Source of the DNA: Edaphobacter lichenicola
GTDB taxonomy: Bacteria > Acidobacteriota > Terriglobia > Terriglobales > Acidobacteriaceae
DNA length: 64,000 nt
Direction: 5' to 3'
Assembly (NCBI RefSeq): GCF_014201315.1
Contig: NZ_JACHDY010000003.1
Coordinates: forward strand, 482,672 to 546,671
Position numbers and translations under genes: made by a program. Numbering within the stretch: position 1 is the stretch's first letter; each line of letters opens with the position of its first letter. The notes beneath the pieces were generated by a model. The model had not been told where the DNA came from and made no database searches. It worked only from the letters and a program-made list of their open reading frames with translations. Positions 10,992 through 19,082 of this stretch are shown piece after piece.

Positions 10992-12101
10992 TTAGACGGC
11001 GTGCATGGCCTGCCGGCGGTCGATGGACTCGGCCAGGGCCTGGTGTACGAGCTTGCCCATCTCCTGCGTGCTGACTGGAGTTTGGCCGGGTTGCTGCCCG
11101 CGGGCGATGTCGGCGGTGCGGTAGCCGGCGTTGAGAACCTTGTTGACCGCTGCTTCGACGGCCTTGGCATCCTGCTCGAGATTGGCGGAGTGGCGGAGGA
11201 CCATCGCGGCGGTAAGGATAGCGCCGAGTGGATTGGCTTTGCCGGTGCCGGCGATGTCGGGCGCGCTGCCGTGAACGGGCTCGTAGAGATTGACCGCGCC
11301 GCCGATGGTTGCCGACGGCAGCATGCCGAGGGAGCCGGTGATGACGCCAGCTTCGTCGGAGAGGATGTCGCCGAAGAGATTTTCGGTGAGTACGACGTCG
11401 AAGTTTCGGGGGATGTTCATGATGTGCATCGCCATCGAGTCGACGAGCTGGTGCTCCAGCGTCACGGCGGGATAGTCCTTTGCGACTTCGGTGACGGTGG
11501 CTCGCCAAAGCTGTGATACCTCGAGGACGTTGGCCTTGTCGACGGAGGTGACCTTCTGGCGGCGGTTGCTGGCGAGTTCGAAGGCTACGCGGGCTACACG
11601 TACGACCTCGTCGCGGGTGTAGCGCATGGTGTTGATGGCCTCGTTGCTCTCGCGGTCCCACCAGCGTGGGGCGCCGAAGTAGAGTCCGCCGAGGAGTTCG
11701 CGCACGAAGAGGATGTCGACGTCTTTGGTGACTTCGGGCCGCAGCGGGGAGCTTTCGCTGAGCGCGGTGTAGGCGATGGATGGACGCAGATTTGCGAAGC
11801 CTCCGAGAGCCTGTCGGATCTGTAGAAGACCAGCTTCGGGACGCTTGTCGGGAGGGAGCGCGTTGAACTTGTTGTCGCCAACGGCGCCGAGGAGGACGGC
11901 ATCGCACTCCAGGGCAGCGTCGAGCGTGGCCGTGGGCAGGGGAGAACCGGTCTCAGTGATGGCGGTGCCGCCTATGAGACCTTCGACGAAGGTGAACTCA
12001 TGTCCGCCCAGTTCAGCTACAGCGCGAAGAATATTTGTGGCTTGATGGGTTACTTCGGGGCCGATGCCGTCGCCGGCGAGAACTGCAATTTTGAGTCGCA
12101 T
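10992..12101 (-). CDS. leuB: 3-Isopropylmalate dehydrogenase
   Basis: Oxidises and decarboxylates 3-isopropylmalate to 2-oxoisocaproate with NAD+. The 369 residues begin MRLKIAVLAGDGIGPEV, the family N-terminus. The metal and substrate signature NLFGDILSDEAG is near residue 235, and the NAD site GSAPDIAGTGKANP near residue 272. A GGAAAGAGC ribosome site precedes the ATG. It follows leuA by 24 bases. Its C-terminus LAESIDRRQAMHAV is ordinary. Confidence 0.97.
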   Translation of the reverse strand: MRLKIAVLAGDGIGPEVTHQATNILRAVAELGGHEFTFVEGLIGGTAITETGSPLPTATLDAALECDAVLLGAVGDNKFNALPPDKRPEAGLLQIRQALGGFANLRPSIAYTALSESSPLRPEVTKDVDILFVRELLGGLYFGAPRWWDRESNEAINTMRYTRDEVVRVARVAFELASNRRQKVTSVDKANVLEVSQLWRATVTEVAKDYPAVTLEHQLVDSMAMHIMNIPRNFDVVLTENLFGDILSDEAGVITGSLGMLPSATIGGAVNLYEPVHGSAPDIAGTGKANPLGAILTAAMVLRHSANLEQDAKAVEAAVNKVLNAGYRTADIARGQQPGQTPVSTQEMGKLVHQALAESIDRRQAMHAV

Positions 12102-12125
12102 GACGCTCTTTCCTTTTGCGTAGAT

Positions 12126-13319
12126 CTAGTGCGTGGTAACGGAGGACTTGTCCGAATGCAGAAGACCGAGCAGATCCTGGTCGTAGATGGATTTTTTGCG
12201 GTCGGCGAGTTCGGTGAAGCGATGGTAGACGTCGTCAAGCTGCGTGCGTGTGAGCGAGTGTCCGAGTTCGGTGAGGCGTTGCTCGAGGAGGCGGCGGCCG
12301 CTGTGTTTGCCGAGCACCATGTTGGTTGCGGGGACGCCGACGGACTCGGGCGTCATGATCTCGTAGGTGAGCGGGTTGGCCATCATGCCGTGCTGGTGAA
12401 TGCCGGACTCGTGCGCGAAGGCGTTGGCGCCTACGACGGCCTTATTGGGCGAGCAGCCGAAGCTGATGAATTCGGCGAGCATCTGGCTGGTGGGATAGAG
12501 CTGATTGAGTTTGATGTTGTTGGTGTAGGGCAGCTTGTCGCGGCGAACCATGAGGGCTGCGGCGATCTCTTCGAGTGCGGCGTTGCCGGCGCGCTCGCCG
12601 ACGCCGTTGATGGTGCACTCGGCCTGACGGGCTCCAGCCTGAATGCCCGCGAGGGTGTTGGCGACGGCCATGCCCAGGTCGTTGTGGCAGTGGGTGGAGA
12701 GAATGACGTTGTCTTTGCCATCAGGACCAACGATGCCGGGGACCTTTGCGAAGAGCATTCGGAAGGTGGCGGCGTACTCGTCGGGCGTGGTGTAGCCGAC
12801 GGTGTCGGGGATGTTGATGGTGGTGGCTCCGGCCTGAACGGCCACGGTCACGATCTCGACGAGAAAGTCCGGGTCGGTGCGCGTGGCATCCTCGGCGGAG
12901 AACTCGACGTCGTCGGCGAAAGTGCGGGCGAGACGGACGGACTCCGCCGCTTGATGGAGTGCCTCGGCGCGAGTGATCTTCAGCTTGGCTTCAAGGTGGA
13001 GGTCGGAGGAGGCGAGGAAGGTGTGGATGCGAGCCTTCTCGGCGGGCTCGATGGAACGGGCGGCGGCTTCGATGTCTTCGCGTTTGCAGCGGGCGAGGGA
13101 GGCGATGCGGGGGCCACGAACTTCGCGGGCGATCATGCGAATGGAGTCGGAGTCGCCCTGGCTGGCGATGGCGAAACCGGCCTCGAGGACGTCGACGCCG
13201 AGGTTTGCCAGCTGGTGGGCCATGCGCAACTTTTCGTCGTGGTGCATGGTGCAGCCGGGGGACTGTTCGCCGTCGCGGAGGGTGGTGTCGAAGAAGACGA
13301 TTTGATTATGCGAGGACAT
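12126..13319 (-). CDS. leuA: 2-Isopropylmalate synthase lacking the C-terminal regulatory domain
   Basis: Condenses 2-oxoisovalerate with acetyl-CoA, the committed step of leucine synthesis. The catalytic TIM barrel is complete: FFDTTLRDGEQSPG at the start, STHCHNDLGMAVANTLAG near residue 195, and GERAGNAALEEI. The ATG giving MSSHNQ is preferred because an upstream ATG at 13352 lies inside the probable operator. The protein is about 397 residues, whereas full LeuA is about 510. It stops just after LADRKKSIYDQDLLGLL, where the LeuA dimer/leucine-binding domain normally begins. Catalysis should be intact, but classical leucine feedback should not be. A homocitrate- or methylthioalkylmalate-like specificity is possible but less likely among leu genes. 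Confidence 0.92.
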   Translation of the reverse strand: MSSHNQIVFFDTTLRDGEQSPGCTMHHDEKLRMAHQLANLGVDVLEAGFAIASQGDSDSIRMIAREVRGPRIASLARCKREDIEAAARSIEPAEKARIHTFLASSDLHLEAKLKITRAEALHQAAESVRLARTFADDVEFSAEDATRTDPDFLVEIVTVAVQAGATTINIPDTVGYTTPDEYAATFRMLFAKVPGIVGPDGKDNVILSTHCHNDLGMAVANTLAGIQAGARQAECTINGVGERAGNAALEEIAAALMVRRDKLPYTNNIKLNQLYPTSQMLAEFISFGCSPNKAVVGANAFAHESGIHQHGMMANPLTYEIMTPESVGVPATNMVLGKHSGRRLLEQRLTELGHSLTRTQLDDVYHRFTELADRKKSIYDQDLLGLLHSDKSSVTTH

Positions 13320-13347
13320 TGGATTTGGCACTCTCGATCTGGACGTT

Positions 13348-13368
13348 ATCATAATGCATGCTTATGAT
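13348..13368. promoter_or_regulatory. Candidate LysR-type operator between leuA and the LysR gene
   Basis: A perfect dyad ATCATAA, 7-base spacer, TTATGAT. The inner part fits the LysR-family T-N11-A rule. It lies 29 bases upstream of the leuA start and 72 bases upstream of the divergent regulator start, where a LysR-type activator/repressor would bind. Binding is inferred. Confidence 0.6.
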
Positions 13369-13439
13369 GGTTTGCAGGTTTATCAGAAATTCTAATTGAG
13401 ACATTCAAGCGATAGATCTCGGCTGCACGGAGGTAAGGA

Positions 13440-14363
13440 TTGGACTTAGTCCAGATGGAGACGTTTCTGGCGGTGGCAGAAGAGCGTAGTTTCTCGCGAG
13501 CGGCAGCACGCCTCCATCGTACTCAGCCAGCGGTGAGTCAGGCAATCGCCAAACTGGAGGGGGAGTTGGGAGAGGTGCTGTTTGAGCGCTCTTCGAGAGA
13601 TGGAACGCTGACCGACGCGGGGGAGGTTTTGCGGGAGTATGCCTCTAAGTTGCTGAATCTGCGGAATGAGGCGGCGGGAGCGTTGACGGAGTTGCGGGAG
13701 CTTCACCGGGGCAGGCTGAACCTGGCGGCGAACGAGTACACCTGCCTTTATCTGCTGCCGCTGCTTGATGAGTTTCGGAGGCAGAACCCCAGGATCAAAC
13801 TGGCGGTGCAGCGAACGCTGGCCAGCAGGATCTCGGACGAGGTGCTGATGCACTCTGTGGAGCTGGGAGTGCTCTCTTTTCGCCCGGACGACACCCAGGT
13901 GAAGTCGATGGTTGTGTACCGGGATGAGCTGGCTTTTGTGGTGAATCCGCGACATCCCCTGGCCGGGGCAGGGAAGGTGTCGATCCGGCAGCTTGGGGGG
14001 CAAAACTTTATTGCGCATAACATTCCGTCGCCGCAGCGGCAGAAGGTTATTCAGGCGTTCAAACGGCATAAGACTCCGTTGCAGATGGGGGTGGAGTTGC
14101 CATCGTTGGAGGCGATCAAGCGATTTGTCGAGATGGGGAATGGCGTGGCTCTGGTGCCGGGGCTGACGGTGCGTACCGAGCTTGAGAGCGGGGCGCTGGT
14201 GCGGGTTCAGGTGCCGGAGCTGCAGATAGAGCGCAAGCTGAGGCTGGTGTATCGCAGGCAGGCTAGCCTGTCGCATGCTGCGCTGGCCTTTCTCAACGTG
14301 GTGGAGGCCTATGCGGCGGCGCATGGCGATCCCTACTGCTTTCAGGCCGAACGGGGAGTGTAA
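13440..14363 (+). CDS. LysR-family transcriptional regulator, divergent from leuA
   Basis: A 307-residue DNA-binding regulator. The N-terminal winged helix-turn-helix is typical (METFLAVAEERSFSRAAARL, then RTQPAVSQAIAKLEGELG), followed by the two-lobed effector domain from about residue 92. The TTG start is favoured because GGAGGT lies six bases before it; an ATG five codons later has no such site. Divergence from the leu/ilv cluster over a 120-base gap with a palindrome suggests it controls that cluster, possibly responding to a pathway intermediate such as 2-isopropylmalate, as LeuO/IlvY-like regulators do. The ligand is inferred, not seen. Confidence 0.93.
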   Translation: MDLVQMETFLAVAEERSFSRAAARLHRTQPAVSQAIAKLEGELGEVLFERSSRDGTLTDAGEVLREYASKLLNLRNEAAGALTELRELHRGRLNLAANEYTCLYLLPLLDEFRRQNPRIKLAVQRTLASRISDEVLMHSVELGVLSFRPDDTQVKSMVVYRDELAFVVNPRHPLAGAGKVSIRQLGGQNFIAHNIPSPQRQKVIQAFKRHKTPLQMGVELPSLEAIKRFVEMGNGVALVPGLTVRTELESGALVRVQVPELQIERKLRLVYRRQASLSHAALAFLNVVEAYAAAHGDPYCFQAERGV

Positions 14364-14479
14364 ATGGGGCTGTGAATTTTGCGAGACGGCGGAACCTTTG
14401 CAAAAAAAGAGCGTCTGTACGAGTAGATTGACCACCGGAGAAGCTCTTCCGGCAGATGCAGTATGAGAGTGAGAATCCG

Positions 14480-14947
14480 ATGACGACACTATTTCGTAAA
14501 CCAGTATTGCAAGTAGCTCTTCTGGCGCTATGCACCACGATGTTGAGCGCACTTCCCACGATGGCACAGGACCCGGCTCCGCCGCCCGCGCAGGATCAGG
14601 CGGGCCCACCGAATGGCGGCCATCGGGGGGCAGGTCAACGGGAGGAGCATCAGGTTGAATTCCTGACGAAGAAGCTCAACCTGACTCCTGATCAGGTGAC
14701 CCAGGTGAAGGCGATCGACGACGATTCACGAACTCAGATGATGGCTTTGCGTCAGGACACCACGACTCCTCAGGCTGACAAGCGGGCGAAGATGATGGAC
14801 ATCCGCAAAGCCTCGCAGGCCAAGATACGCGCGATGTTGACCGACGATCAGAAGACGAAGTATGACGCTCTGCAGGCTCAGATGAAGGAGCGTAGAGAGA
14901 GTCGCGAGGGTGGACAGGGAGCGACTCCTCCTCCTCAGCCGCAATAA
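14480..14947 (+). CDS. Periplasmic Spy/CpxP-like (LTXXQ) protein
   Basis: About 155 residues from MTTLFRKPV; an ATG 24 bases upstream is possible. A signal peptide (residues about 8-30, ending PTMAQ) leads to a Pro/Gly-rich stretch, then a helical domain with two LTxxQ-type motifs, LTPDQVTQVKAI and LTDDQKTKYDAL. The family includes periplasmic chaperones and metal or stress sensors such as Spy, CpxP and CnrX. The C-terminus is charged and then Pro/Gln-rich. A strong terminator follows 25 bases later, so it is probably a single-gene unit. Confidence 0.85.
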   Translation: MTTLFRKPVLQVALLALCTTMLSALPTMAQDPAPPPAQDQAGPPNGGHRGAGQREEHQVEFLTKKLNLTPDQVTQVKAIDDDSRTQMMALRQDTTTPQADKRAKMMDIRKASQAKIRAMLTDDQKTKYDALQAQMKERRESREGGQGATPPPQPQ

Positions 14948-14971
14948 GGTGTCAGGCGAAAGGTGGGAATA

Positions 14972-15005
14972 GGGCCGGAGAGATGCAGATCCTCCGGCCC
15001 TTCTT
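14972..15005 (+). terminator. Rho-independent terminator of the Spy-like gene
   Basis: GGGCCGGAG (14972-14980) pairs exactly with CTCCGGCCC (14992-15000) around an 11-base loop, followed by TTCTT. Confidence 0.85.
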
Positions 15006-15142
15006 GCGTCGGTAGTACAACTTCGGGCAGCGGTGCGGTTACAATGAAGAACAGTGATTACGGCGTGCCATAACTTTTGAAGCGCGTTGCCTGCGGGACA
15101 GCGTAGGAAGTTATGGGCGAATTCGAAGGGATCCAGCGAAGA

Positions 15143-15748
15143 ATGAAGAAGACGATGTTGTTGTTGGGGGTGCTGACGCTATCTGCGGCAGCCGGTTATG
15201 CGCAGGAGAGCCGGCAGGACGTGAGCGTAAGCGGAAGCGCTGCGTTTGCCCCACAGATTACCGGGAACAGCGTGCAGAAAAACACAAGCACGACTATTGG
15301 ACTGGTTGCCAGCTACCGCTATCTACTGACGCCGCGGAGCGGACTTGAAGTTAACTACGGATACCAACAAAACACGCAGTATTATCAGGTCTTCGGGAAG
15401 GCCAACGGCGGCATCCATACCCTGCAGCAGGAGTTCAGTGCCGCATATGTATTCAACCTGAACTTCAAGCACTTTAACCCGTTTCTTGAAGCTGGTCCGG
15501 GTGTAATGTTCTTCTCGCCGTTCAAGGATGCGGGATCGACCAACCTGGACGCTAAGCGGAATACAAATATCGGTGCTCTCTTTGGCGGCGGTGTAGCGTA
15601 TGAGCTAAGCCCAAGCTTCGACATTCGGGCGGAGTATCGTGCTTTCCTGGTGAAGACTCCAACCTTCAGCCTTCCGGGCAATATCTTCAATACCAATCGC
15701 TATGAGGTTATCTCGACTCCTTCGATCGGCATTGCGTATCACTTCTAA
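15143..15748 (+). CDS. Outer-membrane beta-barrel protein
   Basis: About 201 residues from MKKTMLLLGV; an ATG 30 bases upstream adds an unlikely leader. A signal peptide ends at GYAQ near residue 20. The mature part alternates polar and hydrophobic residues in about eight strands and ends in an aromatic residue (GIAYHF), the C-terminal signature recognised by the barrel assembly machinery. This matches the OmpW/OmpX/opacity-like eight-strand class. Two further barrels of this size follow on the opposite strand. Its specific job is unknown. Confidence 0.85.
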   Translation: MKKTMLLLGVLTLSAAAGYAQESRQDVSVSGSAAFAPQITGNSVQKNTSTTIGLVASYRYLLTPRSGLEVNYGYQQNTQYYQVFGKANGGIHTLQQEFSAAYVFNLNFKHFNPFLEAGPGVMFFSPFKDAGSTNLDAKRNTNIGALFGGGVAYELSPSFDIRAEYRAFLVKTPTFSLPGNIFNTNRYEVISTPSIGIAYHF

Positions 15749-15762
15749 CAATTAGCAGCTTT

Positions 15763-15804
15763 AACAGGAGAAGCCCCGGCGTTGACCGGGGCTTCTCCTG
15801 TTTT
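15763..15804. terminator. Very long-stemmed bidirectional terminator
   Basis: A 17-bp perfect stem (15763-15779 with 15786-15802) encloses a six-base loop and is followed by TTTT on the plus strand. It lies between two convergent barrel genes and can end transcription from both sides. Confidence 0.9.
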
Positions 15805-15832
15805 GGCTTACGTGCGTCTGATCAAGAATCTT

Positions 15833-16366
15833 CTACCGGAAGCGATAGGCCGCACCCAGCGTGAGGATGTTGGGGGTAAGACTGGAGCCCGCGAAGCCAA
15901 ACCATTGCTGGTATTCCCAGTCGGCGCGAACGTAGAGGTAGGGTTTTACCTTGTAATCGGTGCCAATACCGGCAGCTATAAGGTTATAGGCGAGGTTTGG
16001 GCGGAATCCGTCCGGGGTGACAGGGAAGTTGAATACGCCGCGCCCGTAGAGGACCTTGCCGTAAGGAACGAACCGGCGATATTCGCGAAAGTAACGGCCG
16101 CCGACCTCATAGGTCTTCTCATAGAGATCGTTCTGATCTTTGACGAAATGGAACTCGCCCGTTACCCCTATGTGAGGGAGAAAGTCGAAGTCAAAGTAGG
16201 CAGCGCCACCATTGAACCGATTTCCGTAGTCGGAGTCCGCGGTGGAGAAGCCGCCGCCGATCTTGAGATCTCCTGCGCGAGTTGCCGTAGGATTGGCCTG
16301 CGCGCTTAGCATGGATGCGGCCCCCAACAGGCCCAGGAAAAGAACAACCTTTGTCAGCACGTGCAC
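15833..16366 (-). CDS. Outer-membrane beta-barrel (OmpA/porin-like) protein
   Basis: 177 residues. A signal peptide (about 1-22, VVLFLGLLGAASMLSAQ) precedes an eight-strand barrel pattern that starts GDLKIGGGFSTADSDYG and ends in a charged/aromatic strand (LGAAYRFR). Clear strand pairs include GVTGEFHFV and KPYLYVRADWEYQQW. No peptidoglycan-binding OmpA domain is present, so this is a barrel alone. It is a paralogue of the neighbouring 180-residue protein on the same strand (shared KPYLYVR/RHINVR and YAP/AAGIGTDY layout). Confidence 0.85.
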   Translation of the reverse strand: MHVLTKVVLFLGLLGAASMLSAQANPTATRAGDLKIGGGFSTADSDYGNRFNGGAAYFDFDFLPHIGVTGEFHFVKDQNDLYEKTYEVGGRYFREYRRFVPYGKVLYGRGVFNFPVTPDGFRPNLAYNLIAAGIGTDYKVKPYLYVRADWEYQQWFGFAGSSLTPNILTLGAAYRFR

Positions 16367-16462
16367 TCCTGTCGAACAGCGTATTCCTTACCGCAGGCTG
16401 AATAGCGTAGCGACAGGACATTGAGGTAAAGCAACAACTTCATCATGAGACAAGCTCTCCGG

Positions 16463-17005
16463 CTAGCGCAAAGTATAAGCAACACCAAACGTGTAGGCGA
16501 TAGGGGAAAGGCCATTGGGTTCAAAGCTGGGCCACTTCTGGAACTCAACATCGAAAGCGCGTACGTTGATGTGCCGAGTTACTCGCACATCCAGGCCGGC
16601 ACCGGGCGCATATTGGAAATAGGTAAACGTTGCCGGCGTGTTAAAGCTGCCAGACTGGAAGCCGAAGCGGCCGACACCGAACAGGGCTTTGACGTAGGGC
16701 TCAAAGCGTTTGTGATGCCATTTGTAGCGCGGGCCCAGGAGGTAAGAGTTCTCGCTGATATCGCCGGGCGTGATGACCGAAATGTGAATGTCGCCTTCGA
16801 CTCCCAGGTGTTGACCGATATCGTAGTTGCCGTAGATGGAGATTCCCTTAATATAATGCTGCGTATAGTCGGGGCTTATGAATGTTCCTGCGGCACCGAT
16901 CTGTATCGCGGCAGTGCGAGAGGCGGTCGGGACGGCTTGCGCATGCGACCAGTGAGTCAGACTAAGGACGCAGGTGAAACAGCCAATAAGAATATGCCGC
17001 TTCAA
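16463..17005 (-). CDS. Outer-membrane beta-barrel protein, paralogue
   Basis: 180 residues. The signal peptide (about 1-22) ends near WSHAQA. An eight-strand barrel with the same spacing as its neighbour at 15833-16366 follows (IQIGAAGTFISPDY, GVEGDIHISV, YLLGPRYKWHHKRFEPYVKALFG), ending FGVAYTLR. The two genes are about 95 bases apart on one strand. They probably arose by duplication and may be co-transcribed. Substrate unknown. Confidence 0.85.
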   Translation of the reverse strand: MKRHILIGCFTCVLSLTHWSHAQAVPTASRTAAIQIGAAGTFISPDYTQHYIKGISIYGNYDIGQHLGVEGDIHISVITPGDISENSYLLGPRYKWHHKRFEPYVKALFGVGRFGFQSGSFNTPATFTYFQYAPGAGLDVRVTRHINVRAFDVEFQKWPSFEPNGLSPIAYTFGVAYTLR

Positions 17006-17120
17006 CAGTGTGCCTCCTTATCAAACAAAATTTGATGTATGCGCCGTGGCCTGGGAGCGGGCCCGAGACAGGAAAAGCGCGGACGGTCTGAATGACCAGG
17101 GTCCATCCACGCTCTCGGGT

Positions 17121-18992
17121 TTAGTTTTGTTGTGCGTTGGTTGGTGGAGGAGTGGCAGCCGGTGCTGCTGCGGCTGGTGCTGCGGTGTTGTCGGCAGGAG
17201 CTGCGGTCGCCGGTTGTGCGGCTGGAGCGGCTGCAGGTTCTGCGGGTGCCTTGTAGTAGCTAAGTTTCAAGTAGACCGGCTCAACCTCAAAAGGCATTTT
17301 ATCGGCTGCTGTTAGGAGAGGCTCGAAGGCCGAGTGCAGGACGAATACCTGATCGGTCCAGGGGTCGAAGCGGAGGAAGCTGGCCAATGGCATTGCTGCC
17401 TGTTGTTTCAGATCCTTCATGTCCAGTTTGGGGCCCTTAGCCGTGATGGCCTGCATCCAGAAGGTAGGATCTGTGTCGCTCTTGACGAGACCGTCGCCGA
17501 TCATCGGCTCGTTGAGCGCTTTCAAATTCTTAACTCGCTGTTGCAGTTGCTGGAGGTAAAGGCTGAAGTACTGCTGTCCGCCCTCGAGTTCCTTCGCATT
17601 GAGCAACTCCATCGCTTTCTTTGCTGCTGCCGCGTTGTCGGCGTCGGTGTGGTGCATCGGGATGCGGTTGAAGACCGTCGTAGAAGGGAAGAGCAGACGA
17701 TCGTTGAAGGCATACTTGGTGTCGAGACGGTGAGCGAGAATGATGTGTGCAATCTGGAAGGCCAGGATCGCATTGAGGTTGCCCATCTGCTGCGCGCCGT
17801 CCTGAGTTACAACGCCAGTGGTATCGAGCAAGCTCTTTGAGATAACGATGGTATTGCCAATTGCGAGAGACTCCAGCGGTTCGGTCAGCAGTGTTCGGCA
17901 GCGTATCGGCCTGGAGAGTGTGATGTTGTTGTACGCCAGAATGTTGCCAGCAAGTGCTTCAAGAGTTTTGTCGAACTCGCTCGGCGCATCGAGCAAGCCA
18001 GCCTGGAAGAGACGCTCGACGATATTGTCCTCTGCCTGTTGGACCCAGGCGCGCTGGGCACCAAGAGGGCTGACGTCTTGTGCCTCGTTGCTGACGTCGG
18101 TTGCACCGACGACGTCCATCGAGGTGTTTTCGCTCTCTGGTGGCGGGACCTTCAGCACATAACCCCAGATGTGGTTAATGGCTTTGAACTTGAGAGTGCG
18201 GGAGACGCTCTTAGGATCGCTCTCTTCCACATAGAAGGAGGTCGGGAGCCAGAGATCGGGCTGGACGTTGGTCCGCCAGCTGTCAAAGTGATAGAACTCC
18301 TTCTGATCTTCCTGGGTACCGGCGAAGTCACCGTTGAAGCGAACCACGTTTCCGCTTCGCGCCTCGATCCAGATGCGGCCGAAGAAGCGACCGAAGGACT
18401 TCTTGCCTTCAATCGGGGTTACGTCGAAGACCGCCGTCGGAGTGTTGCCGAGGAAGTCGTTGCGTACGTAGCCGAAGGTGTAATGCTGACGATCGAAGCT
18501 GTTGGAGTCCATCAGCAGCATCTGCACGAAGCCGGACTCGTGGAAGTTCAGGTGCAGGCTGTTGCCGAGGCCACCGACGAAAGAGACGGAGTGCTTGAAG
18601 AAGCCAAGTTTGCCGTCGTTGCTGGAGCCCTTTGAGGTCTCCTTGTTGACCGCATAAGAGTTGTCGCCGATGACGCTTTTGAAGTCGACGCGGCTGAGGA
18701 AGTGCTCATCAGATTCTGGAACCTGACCCAGAAGGGGATCCGGCTTCATCGTCTGGATGTAGGTCTCCACGAGAGGAGCCCGCTCTTTGACCGTCTTGAC
18801 GATGACCTTTTCACGGGCAATCGCCTTGTCGATCAGCGCGTTCTGCGCAGCGGTCGGCTTGCGTGTAGTGGAGAGGTCCTCATCCATCTTCTTCTTTTTG
18901 CCAGGATGTAGGATGCCTGCTCCAGCGGGGAGAGTGGTTGCGACTAGAAGTGCCAGCAGCAGACCGGCGGTAGACTGTTTCCCGAGAATCAT
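17121..18992 (-). CDS. Large exported M48-like protein with degenerate zinc motif
   Basis: 623 residues. A signal peptide (about 6-24) is followed by a long beta-rich N-terminal half (about 60-300) with repeated strand patterns, then a helical part. Near residues 405-420 it reads AFQIAHIILAHRLDTKY, at the place where M48 peptidases have HExxH. The first His and the Glu are replaced by Phe and Gln, while the last His and the following LAH remain. I therefore call it a peptidase-derived, probably inactive exported protein. The last 40 residues are an Ala/Pro repeat tail. The TonB-like gene lies 90 bases upstream on the same strand. Confidence 0.75.
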   Translation of the reverse strand: MILGKQSTAGLLLALLVATTLPAGAGILHPGKKKKMDEDLSTTRKPTAAQNALIDKAIAREKVIVKTVKERAPLVETYIQTMKPDPLLGQVPESDEHFLSRVDFKSVIGDNSYAVNKETSKGSSNDGKLGFFKHSVSFVGGLGNSLHLNFHESGFVQMLLMDSNSFDRQHYTFGYVRNDFLGNTPTAVFDVTPIEGKKSFGRFFGRIWIEARSGNVVRFNGDFAGTQEDQKEFYHFDSWRTNVQPDLWLPTSFYVEESDPKSVSRTLKFKAINHIWGYVLKVPPPESENTSMDVVGATDVSNEAQDVSPLGAQRAWVQQAEDNIVERLFQAGLLDAPSEFDKTLEALAGNILAYNNITLSRPIRCRTLLTEPLESLAIGNTIVISKSLLDTTGVVTQDGAQQMGNLNAILAFQIAHIILAHRLDTKYAFNDRLLFPSTTVFNRIPMHHTDADNAAAAKKAMELLNAKELEGGQQYFSLYLQQLQQRVKNLKALNEPMIGDGLVKSDTDPTFWMQAITAKGPKLDMKDLKQQAAMPLASFLRFDPWTDQVFVLHSAFEPLLTAADKMPFEVEPVYLKLSYYKAPAEPAAAPAAQPATAAPADNTAAPAAAAPAATPPPTNAQQN

Positions 18993-19082
18993 GATTTACG
19001 GCTCCTACGGTGACCCCTGGGGTCAGCCTGATTATGGACTAGATGCTATTTCATGCTGCGACAACGTAACAAAAAATGTTTC

